Assembly: GCA_015231595.1 (NCBI GenBank)
Contig: JADGBH010000003.1
Coordinates: forward strand, 52,569-116,568
DNA from: Desulfobacterales bacterium
GTDB taxonomy: Bacteria; Desulfobacterota; Desulfobacteria; Desulfobacterales; JADGBH01
DNA: 64,000 nucleotides
Reading direction: 5' to 3'
Of the stretch, positions 45,201 through 51,655 are shown piece after piece (positions within the stretch are counted from its first letter, which is position 1; the number at the start of each line of letters is the position of its first letter). The notes under the pieces were generated by a model that was not told the origin of the DNA, ran no database searches, and was given only the letters and a program-made list of their open reading frames with translations. A program made the translations under genes and the position numbers.

Positions 45201-46054
45201 AACATGTGCAGGATGTTTTAGATGGAATTGAAACATATAAAGGCAAAAATATTAATGATAAACCATTAATACTGGTAGTTGAAGATAATGAGATTGCAGC
45301 TCTTCAAATTTGCTCGGCTTTAGAAGAAAATAATTTTTTTGTGCATATTGCCCATGGAGGAGGAGATGCATTAGCTTTTGTTAAACGAACAATTCCAGAT
45401 GCTGTTATTTTGGATTTAATGATGCCTAATATTGATGGTTTTGAAGTTCTTGAAAAAATCCGTTCAAAACCTGAAACTATCGAACTGCCCGTTTTAGTGC
45501 TAACAGCTAAAGAATTAACAAGAGATGATAAAGCACGCCTGTCGAACAATAATATTCAACAATTAATCATAAAAGGAACGGTGGACAGGGATCAATTAAT
45601 TGATAAAATAAATGAATTAATCAAAAGAACAAAATATTCGCTACCTGATTCAGAAACAAAATTAATGGAAAGCAACCCAGTAAATAAAAGAAATGCTTCT
45701 ATTTTAGTAGTTGAAGATAACCCTGATAACCTATTAACTATTGCAGCGGTATTGGAAGAGGAAAATTATGATTTACTTACCGCAAATAACGGACAAGATG
45801 CAATTGTAGTAGCTAAAACTAATCAGCCAAATTTAATTTTAATGGATGTTAATTTGCCAGTTTTAAGCGGTTTAGATGCTACTCTCCAAATAAAGGCCGA
45901 TCCCAACACACACAGCATTCCGGTAATCGCAATAACAGCTAAAGCTATGCATGGAGAACGAGAAAAACTAATGTCACATGGATTTGACGACTATGTATCT
46001 AAACCAATCGATACAAATGAATTAATAGCAAAAATAAATAGATGGCTGTCTTGA
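42287..46054 (+). CDS. Hybrid histidine kinase with HAMP, GAF and four receiver domains
   Basis: The 1255-residue membrane protein has TM1 (about 14-32), a periplasmic four-helix sensor (about 35-185), TM2 (about 195-217), HAMP, GAF (about 290-440) and a long coiled coil. HisKA follows with NMSHELRTPLNSI (His near 504) and an ATPase domain ([18 protein letters not shown]). Four receivers come after it, with Asp near 789, 909, 1042 and 1186; all keep a Lys in the last loop region. No Hpt domain is present. The ATG at 42287 has AAGGA 9 nt upstream; the frame is open from 42230, overlapping cheR. Coupling to CheR suggests methylation-tuned signalling, which is inference. Confidence 0.93.
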   Translation: MKLLNYITIKSRMNIAFGLFILFFIFFSLFNLKELNELGKLTSDLYNHPFTVSNNVLQAKTSIYAIHRSMKDVVLSKSEFEINEAVYAVQTKEKNVYECLDIVKKQILEQEGKRLEEEARHLFVAWKPIRSEVIELALKGKHDEAALITRKKGAEHVELLVEKIMELSSYAGDKAYKFMQDAIQVQVKIKQTIIIIIVFVILIFWAVAYLLMDSILSSVADLKDTMSEITKTGKLTKSEIKGKNEITQMAQDFNHLIESLETQFWLREGLNELNKELSGDLTFHDIVTKSINFVSRYISACSGALFLYNKNNDISELKSSFAFVERKYLANQFKRGEGIVGQVAVEKKPILLKNINREEALGMAGTVSEPPKNIYTVPLLYEDDLLGIIEVASFEDITNNKINFLNDSAQIISTVLYTTRQGQRIRELLKETQQANEELNARSDEVNRANEKLTTLNKELEAQSMELKAQAAELEAQKKELEAKRIQVEEADKLKSEFLSNMSHELRTPLNSILALSQLMITKGTGKNQEKEAEFLKVIERNGRHLLSLINDILDLSKIESGRMELYPTKFTAKKLIDQCMEIILPMIQKKNLGYFVDIKHDLLLYNDDEKIKQIVLNLLSNAVKFTKTGKIDVSVCKFNGNALFSIKDTGIGISPDFIKYIFDEFRQIDGSTARSYEGTGLGLSISQKLAKLMGGEIIAESVEGKGSTFTLKIPIMTSEDNKSSISFEKKNSEIISEKRKILVIDDDKKMCVLVKNYLEDAGYQVTIALGGKEGINLAKNIKPYAILLDILMPNMDGWEVLGKLKSNSQTKDIPVIIVSISHDRSTGMALGASGYIHKPVDKSILLTEIEKISAVYKIYRIAAVDDDPIIRQQIKMLLEEKNYIVETFSNGKEFLISSSTNPPDLIILDLVMPEMDGFEVLEKIKKESSLSGIPVIILTSKDINRNEREFLKKITTRLMSKGEMKNEVFLKHVQDVLDGIETYKGKNINDKPLILVVEDNEIAALQICSALEENNFFVHIAHGGGDALAFVKRTIPDAVILDLMMPNIDGFEVLEKIRSKPETIELPVLVLTAKELTRDDKARLSNNNIQQLIIKGTVDRDQLIDKINELIKRTKYSLPDSETKLMESNPVNKRNASILVVEDNPDNLLTIAAVLEEENYDLLTANNGQDAIVVAKTNQPNLILMDVNLPVLSGLDATLQIKADPNTHSIPVIAITAKAMHGEREKLMSHGFDDYVSKPIDTNELIAKINRWLS

Positions 46055-46075
46055 TCAATTACCCCGCCCACAAGG

Positions 46076-46270
46076 CAGGGCTGTTAAGTTCTTCGTAGGT
46101 GCTTTATTTAAAGCCCATTTCACTGTAGGGGCGACCGGCTGGTCGCCCTTTTGGAAATTGTTGCATAATGGAATTGGGCGACCAGCCGGTCGCCCCTACA
46201 ATCTCTAAAAGATAACATGGTTCTTTAAAATATTTGAAATTGCTTAAAATTTTAGAACTTAACAGCCCTG
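46076..46270. mobile_element. MITE-like family B, copy 2 (195 bp, reversed)
   Basis: It has the same perfect 17-bp terminal inverted repeats as the copy at 23421 (CAGGGCTGTTAAGTTCT) and is its reverse complement with one base difference by eye. An 8-bp direct repeat CCACAAGG occurs at 46068-46075 and 46274-46281, 3 nt outside the right end, a possible target duplication if the true end is 46273. It lies between two hybrid kinase genes. Confidence 0.85.
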
Positions 46271-46433
46271 CGACCACAAGGGGCGGGGCTTGAGTCGTGA
46301 GGCTCAACGTAAGAATTGATTAGGGGGTAAAAAGGAAACTTTATGCAGAAGTTATGGGAAAGAAATACATACACACCATTGACCACAAGGGGCGGGGTGT
46401 TCTCGCCGTTTTCTATAAAAAAATGGGGGAAAA
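46271..46433. other. Kinase intergenic stretch with a 17-bp direct repeat
   Basis: The 17-mer GACCACAAGGGGCGGGG occurs at 46272-46288 and 46381-46397. The complement-like CCCCGCCCACAAGG lies at 46062-46075, across family B copy 2. The GC-rich motif stands out from the AT-rich surroundings. A short open frame (46343-46462) begins between the two copies. Confidence 0.6.
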
Positions 46434-46462
46434 ATGATTTTAAACAATATATTAGTAGTTGA
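46343..46462 (+). CDS. Possible 39-residue leader or remnant peptide
   Basis: The frame opens with ATG after AAAAAGGAAACTTT, a plausible ribosome site. It encodes a basic peptide beginning MQKLWERNTYTPLTTRGG and ends 29 nt inside the next kinase gene in another frame. I do not recognise it. It could be a leader coupled to that kinase, a decayed gene, or chance; part of its length comes from the repeated GC-rich motif. Confidence 0.2.
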   Translation: MQKLWERNTYTPLTTRGGVFSPFSIKKWGKNDFKQYISS

Positions 46463-48107
46463 TGATAGACCGGACAACTTATTTGTTATTCAGGAAATAA
46501 TTGATGAATATTTAAAAGGCTGCAAAGTATTTACTGCTGAAAGTGCCGAAAAAGGCATTGAAACAGCAAACAATAATCCAATAGACGTTGCTTTGATAGA
46601 CGTCCAAATGCCTGTAATGGATGGTATTGAAATGTGCCGCAGGCTTAAATCAAATCCTAAAACAAGCATAATTCCTGTCATACTTTTAACCGCTCACGGT
46701 GCATCAAATAGTTTAAAAACAAAAGGATTTGATGCTGGTGCTGATGAATTTCTAACAAAACCAATTGATACTATGGAATTAATCGCCCGAATAAAAGTAA
46801 TGCTCCGGATAAAAAAAACTGAAGATATTTTAAGAAAAGAACGAGATTTATTAGAAGATCGGATTAAAGAAAGAACAAAGGAATTAGTGGAACTAAATGA
46901 AAAGCTGAATAATGAAATAAATGAACGCAAGAATGCTGAAATTGAAAGAATAGAATTAGAAAAACAACTTTACCAATCTCAAAAAATGGAAGCTATTGGC
47001 ACCCTTGCAGGAGGCATTGCCCATGATTTCAACAATATTCTTTTTCCGATAATTGGTAATGCTGAAATGACGATGCAAGAAGTTCCTAAAGACAGCGAAC
47101 TTTATGAAAATCAGCAAAATATAATTCAATCTGCCTTTAGAGCCAAAGATCTTGTAGCTCAAATCTTAACATTTAGCCGAAAAACAGAAGAAAAAAAGCA
47201 GCATCTGAACATTCAGCCAATAATTAAAGAAACTTTAAAACTCATGCGCTCAACGATTCCAGCTACAATAGAAATTAAACAAGCTATCACAAATGAGTGT
47301 CTTCCAATTTTGGCTAATCCTACACAAATGCATCAAATTTTAATGAACCTATGCACAAATGCATATCATGCGATGCAGGACAAAGTTGGAGTGTTAACTG
47401 TATCCTTAAATGAACTTTTACTTTCTGAACTTGATATAAAACCGTTTCAAGGATTATCTCCAGGGCGATATATTAAACTTTCTGTATCTGATACAGGACG
47501 TGGCATTGATAAGGAAATTATAAACCGCATTTTTGAACCGTATTTTACAACAAAAAATAAAGAGCAGGGAAGTGGGTTAGGCCTTTCAGTTGTTCATGGC
47601 ATTGTCGCTTCCCATGACGGTGCTATTTCTGTAGATAGCGAACCGGGTAGAGGAACAATTTTCAATGTTTTTTTACCAGTAGCTGAAAATATTCAAGACG
47701 AAGTTGAAAATTATGTAGATGAACCAAATATTATAGGAAAAGGCCATGTCTTGATAGTAGATGACGAAGAAATGATATTACGCATATTGACCAAAATGAT
47801 TGAAAGTCTTGGATATCAAGCAACTACAAGCAAAAATGGTATGGATGCGCTTTCAATATTTAAATCTAACCCTGAACAATTTGATTTAGTAATAACAGAC
47901 ATGGCTATGCCAGGAATGGCTGGGCTTGATTTAGCTGCTGAAATGCTAAAAATTCGTAAAAATATACCAATTATTATTTGTACAGGCTATAATGAAAACC
48001 TTAATCAAAAAACAGTGCAATTGGCAGGAATTCAAATGATTTTAATGAAACCTTTTACTAAAGCAAAACTTTCAAAAATCGTATGTGAGGTGATTAAAGG
48101 CGCGTAG
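46434..48107 (+). CDS. Receiver-kinase-receiver hybrid
   Basis: The 557-residue cytosolic protein starts directly with a receiver (NILVVDDRPDN, Asp near 56 in LIDVQMPVMDG, Lys in LTKPIDTMEL). A coiled coil (130-185) leads to HisKA with GGIAHDFNNILFPIIGNAEM (His near 196), an ATPase domain (NLCTNAYHAMQ, GSGLGLSVVHGI) and a C-terminal receiver (LIVDDEEMILRIL, Asp near 488, LMKPFTKAKL). It has no TM or sensor domain, so its input is probably phosphorylation of the first receiver by another kinase in the cluster. GGGGGA lies only 3 nt before the ATG, a short spacing. The upstream gap carries family B copy 2. Confidence 0.92.
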   Translation: MILNNILVVDDRPDNLFVIQEIIDEYLKGCKVFTAESAEKGIETANNNPIDVALIDVQMPVMDGIEMCRRLKSNPKTSIIPVILLTAHGASNSLKTKGFDAGADEFLTKPIDTMELIARIKVMLRIKKTEDILRKERDLLEDRIKERTKELVELNEKLNNEINERKNAEIERIELEKQLYQSQKMEAIGTLAGGIAHDFNNILFPIIGNAEMTMQEVPKDSELYENQQNIIQSAFRAKDLVAQILTFSRKTEEKKQHLNIQPIIKETLKLMRSTIPATIEIKQAITNECLPILANPTQMHQILMNLCTNAYHAMQDKVGVLTVSLNELLLSELDIKPFQGLSPGRYIKLSVSDTGRGIDKEIINRIFEPYFTTKNKEQGSGLGLSVVHGIVASHDGAISVDSEPGRGTIFNVFLPVAENIQDEVENYVDEPNIIGKGHVLIVDDEEMILRILTKMIESLGYQATTSKNGMDALSIFKSNPEQFDLVITDMAMPGMAGLDLAAEMLKIRKNIPIIICTGYNENLNQKTVQLAGIQMILMKPFTKAKLSKIVCEVIKGA

Positions 48108-48188
48108 AGCGTATCACCTGTTAAAACCAAAACTTAATAACCACTAACTTTACCAACGTAATTAGCTTTTTGGGAGGTTAATATAAAA

Positions 48189-48935
48189 ATGAAAAAATGT
48201 TTTATTATATTGGCTATTCTGGTAATTTATATAATTCCTGCATTTTCGGATGATGCGATGAAATTCGGTTTTTCTGAAGAATGGAAGCCTTTTGATTGGC
48301 AGGAAAATGAACAGTGCCAAGGAATACTTGTTGATATTGCTAATGAAGCAATACAAAAACGTATGGGTATTTCAGTGGTCTGTTACATATATCCATGGGA
48401 AAGAGTCCAGCATTTAGTTAGAGAGAATGCACTTGACGCTCTTATTAGTAACGGTCCATTACGTAAAGAATGGGCAGAACACAGCAATGAAATACTAATA
48501 GAACTTGAATGGAAGATATACTTAAAAGCCTCAAACCCCAAACTTGAACAAATAAAAAAAGCAAACTCCCTTGAGGACTTAAGACCTTTTCAGTTTGTTG
48601 ATTATATCGGAAACGGATGGGCTAAGGCAAATCTTGTGGATAAAAATTTTAATATCTATCTGGTTTCTGTCCCATCTAAGGTATTTGAAGTCATTGCAAA
48701 AGGAAGAGGGGATATCAATATTATCCCTGCCATTATAGGACGATACTATCTTAAAGAACTCGGATTGAAGGAACAGATTGTCGAATTACCTCCTGTAATA
48801 CCAGCAATTCCATTTCACCTTGTTATTGGAAAAAAATCTCCTTTCACAAAGATTCTTCCAAAATTTGATCAAGTTATAAAGCAGATGAAAGAAGACGGAT
48901 CATTACAAGCAATTATTGATAAATATACTAAATAA
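48189..48935 (+). CDS. Periplasmic solute-binding protein, family 3
   Basis: The 248-residue product has a Sec signal peptide (CFIILAILVIYIIPAFSDD) and the SBP_bac_3 fold: MKFGFSEEWKPFDWQENEQC at the mature N-terminus, GILVDIANEAIQKRMGI, YPWERVQHLVRENALDALIS and the hinge strand RPFQFVDYIGNGWAK. Such proteins bind amino acids or small polar ligands for ABC uptake or for sensing. There is no ABC permease here; a membrane histidine kinase follows 23 nt downstream, so it is more likely a ligand-presenting partner of that kinase. GGGAGG lies upstream of the ATG. Confidence 0.88.
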   Translation: MKKCFIILAILVIYIIPAFSDDAMKFGFSEEWKPFDWQENEQCQGILVDIANEAIQKRMGISVVCYIYPWERVQHLVRENALDALISNGPLRKEWAEHSNEILIELEWKIYLKASNPKLEQIKKANSLEDLRPFQFVDYIGNGWAKANLVDKNFNIYLVSVPSKVFEVIAKGRGDINIIPAIIGRYYLKELGLKEQIVELPPVIPAIPFHLVIGKKSPFTKILPKFDQVIKQMKEDGSLQAIIDKYTK

Positions 48936-48958
48936 TCCATAATGGGAATAAACAGCCT

Positions 48959-51409
48959 ATGAAAAACTTAACCCTCAGGATGGTATTTATTCTTTTCATA
49001 CTTATAGCCAATACACTGGTTTTTTCAGGCTATATGGCATATTATTATCTGACGATAAAAGCTGAAATGGCTCACGAACTCAAAAATTCGGCTGATTCTA
49101 TATCTGAGTGGCTTTCTGGAGCTTTAAGAATGCCTTTATGGGTCATGGATAAAAAAACAACAGAGGATATTATCGTTTCAGGTATGAATAAACAAGTATG
49201 GGCTGTAATCGTAACAGATGAATTTAATAAAAGTTTTTTCGGAATGAAACGTAATAAGGACTGGCAACTTATAAAGAATGATGAAGTTAATTTTAAAGGA
49301 AACTTTATAAAAGCTCATAGGGACATATTTGACAAAGAGTCCAAACTTGGAAAGGTAGAAGTATATCTTACGCCTATATTCATGGAATCACAATTGACCC
49401 GTTCGATAAATTCAATGATGCTGGCTCTTTTTATTTTAAATATAATCATATTTTCAATAATTTATTTCTTTGTGCAATATGTGATTATTCGTCCGATAAC
49501 GGCGACAGTGACTTGTATCAGCCGTCTATCTACTGGGGATATCCCTAAAATAGTGATGAAGCCATATATCGGAGAATTTAACAGAATAATAGAAAGTTTG
49601 AATATTTTAATTGAGACAACTCATGAAACAACTCGCATCAGCAATGAAATTGCCTCTGGAAATATATCAATAGATATTGTAGGGCGTTCTGAAAATGACC
49701 AACAGATGAATGCTCTAAAGATGATGATTCAGAAGTTAAATGCCATTATGACTGAGACAAACGGAATGATACAAAAGGTAAGTGAAGGTAAACATAACGT
49801 ACATGGCGATGCGGAAGCATTTCAGGGAGTATGGCGTGATCTCATTACTGGAGTGAACCACTTAATGGATGTACGCATGCAGGCGGCGGAAAAGCTTCTG
49901 GAATCAGAAGAGCGATTGAAATTGGTACTTGATGGCAGTCAATTGGGATTCTGGGATTGGAAAATTCAGACAAATGAAGTATATCGTAATGAACAATGGG
50001 CTAAAATGCTTGGATACACGCTTCAAGAGATTAAATTCAACGTTAATCAATGGACTGATCTGATTCATCCCGATGATCGGGCGATGGCTTTGCAATCCAT
50101 ACAGAACCATTTGGAAAATCGGACACTGATGCATAAAATAGAATATCGTATGCTCTGCAAAAACGGACAATGGAAATGGATACTTGACCAAGCAAGGATA
50201 GTAAAACGTGATGACAAAGGACAACCAGTTCGTATGAGCGGCACACATACTGACATTACCGAACGGATTTTAATAGAAAATGAACTTCGGCAAACTCAAA
50301 AATTGGAATCTATTGGAATATTAGCTGGAGGAATTGCGCACGATTTCAATAATATGTTAAGCATTATTTCAGGAAATGTTTCCTACGCCCTATCCAAAAT
50401 GAATCAATATGATGACTTTTGGGAAGCATTAAAAGATGTTGAAACCGGAACAAAACAAGCTCAAAAATTGACTCAACAGCTTCTTACCTTTGCCAAAGGT
50501 GGCGCGCCCATTAAAAAAGAAGCTGACTTACAAGAGATATTGAAAGAATCTGCTACTTTCATAACCAGGGGTTCTAAAGCTCGTTGTGAATTTAAATTTC
50601 AGGAAGATTTATGGACAGTGGTCATTGATACCGGTCAAATGAATCAAGCTATAAGTAATCTCGTTATCAACGCCACACAGGCTATGCAAGAAGGCGGTCT
50701 TATCCAAATTCAGGCAGAAAACAAAACTCTTTCTCCTAATGAAAACATTTTATTACCACCTGGTAATTACGTTAAAATAAGTGTGAAAGATAATGGTATT
50801 GGAATTTCAGAGAAAAATATTTCAAAAATATTTGATCCATATTTTACAACAAAACAAAAAGGAAGTGGATTAGGTCTTGCTACTACCTATTCCATTATTA
50901 AAAGGCATAATGGACACATTTCAGTTGAGTCTAAAATAGATAAAGGAACCACTTTTTATATTTATTTGCCTGCTACACAAAACACTCTTGTTGTTAATGA
51001 TAAACAAGAGAAACAAGTTGAGCATAGGGGCTATGGTAAAATTCTTTTAATGGATGATGAAAAAATGATACTTGATATGACAGGCCGACTATTAAACTTT
51101 ATGGGATACGAAACCGTTTTTGCCATGGACGGGAAACAAGCCATGGACATATATACAGAAGCATTTAAATCGCAACATCCGTTTGATTTGGTTATTCTGG
51201 ACTTAACGGTTCCAGCCGGAATGGGCGGAGCTAAGACGGTTCAGGAATTATTGAAAATTGATCCCTATGTCAAGGCGATTGTCTCTAGTGGATATTCCAA
51301 TGACCCAATCATGGCGAATTATCAAGATTATGGATTTTGTGGTGTTTTAGCTAAACCCTTTACAAAAGCAGAGATAGAAGACGCATTAAAGAAAATATTT
51401 AGTGTTTAA
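48959..51409 (+). CDS. Membrane hybrid histidine kinase with HAMP, PAS and receiver
   Basis: The 816-residue protein has TM1 (about 8-28), a periplasmic region of about 120 residues (SEWLSGALRMPLWVMDKKT), TM2 (about 155-175) and HAMP-like segments to about 300. A PAS/PAC domain follows (about 315-440; LVLDGSQLGFWDWKIQTNEV, GTHTDITER), then HisKA with GGIAHDFNNMLSIISGNVSY (His near 460), an ATPase domain (GSGLGLATTYSII) and a receiver (LLMDDEKMILDM, Asp near 748, LAKPFTKAEI). It probably reads the solute-binding protein encoded 23 nt upstream. The kinase carries its own receiver but no Hpt, and no output regulator is adjacent. Confidence 0.92.
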   Translation: MKNLTLRMVFILFILIANTLVFSGYMAYYYLTIKAEMAHELKNSADSISEWLSGALRMPLWVMDKKTTEDIIVSGMNKQVWAVIVTDEFNKSFFGMKRNKDWQLIKNDEVNFKGNFIKAHRDIFDKESKLGKVEVYLTPIFMESQLTRSINSMMLALFILNIIIFSIIYFFVQYVIIRPITATVTCISRLSTGDIPKIVMKPYIGEFNRIIESLNILIETTHETTRISNEIASGNISIDIVGRSENDQQMNALKMMIQKLNAIMTETNGMIQKVSEGKHNVHGDAEAFQGVWRDLITGVNHLMDVRMQAAEKLLESEERLKLVLDGSQLGFWDWKIQTNEVYRNEQWAKMLGYTLQEIKFNVNQWTDLIHPDDRAMALQSIQNHLENRTLMHKIEYRMLCKNGQWKWILDQARIVKRDDKGQPVRMSGTHTDITERILIENELRQTQKLESIGILAGGIAHDFNNMLSIISGNVSYALSKMNQYDDFWEALKDVETGTKQAQKLTQQLLTFAKGGAPIKKEADLQEILKESATFITRGSKARCEFKFQEDLWTVVIDTGQMNQAISNLVINATQAMQEGGLIQIQAENKTLSPNENILLPPGNYVKISVKDNGIGISEKNISKIFDPYFTTKQKGSGLGLATTYSIIKRHNGHISVESKIDKGTTFYIYLPATQNTLVVNDKQEKQVEHRGYGKILLMDDEKMILDMTGRLLNFMGYETVFAMDGKQAMDIYTEAFKSQHPFDLVILDLTVPAGMGGAKTVQELLKIDPYVKAIVSSGYSNDPIMANYQDYGFCGVLAKPFTKAEIEDALKKIFSV

Positions 51410-51508
51410 ACTAAAATTCTATAACTCGATAGTCCGCACTTGACATAGCCCGTAAAAGTGGCTATTTAAATGCTAAATGGGTCTATATAAAAAATGAAGA
51501 CTATAGTT

Positions 51509-51618
51509 TTTAAGAAAAGTAAATTGGAAAAAGTATTTTCACCCTCACCCCAGCCCTCTCCCGTCAAGGAAGAGGGGGTAAGATGATTTTACAATTAAAC
51601 AAAAATACTTTTCTTAAA
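51509..51618. repeat. 110-bp inverted-repeat element upstream of napA
   Basis: TTTAAGAAAAGTA (51509-51521) and its exact complement TACTTTTCTTAAA (51606-51618) bound a stretch with an inner hairpin made by CCCTCTCCC and AGAGGG around GTCAAGG (about 51554-51576). It resembles a small mobile element, but no clear target duplication is seen. It ends about 40 nt before the napA start, so it lies in or near the operon leader. Confidence 0.6.
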
Positions 51619-51655
51619 TACTGTATGTATCAAAAGATAAGAAGTGAGTGGAAAC

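Noticed and set aside
49904..50256. Three overlapping minus-strand frames within the PAS region of the kinase at 48959.
   Set aside because: They are antisense shadows of a well-supported coding region and share no recognisable features.
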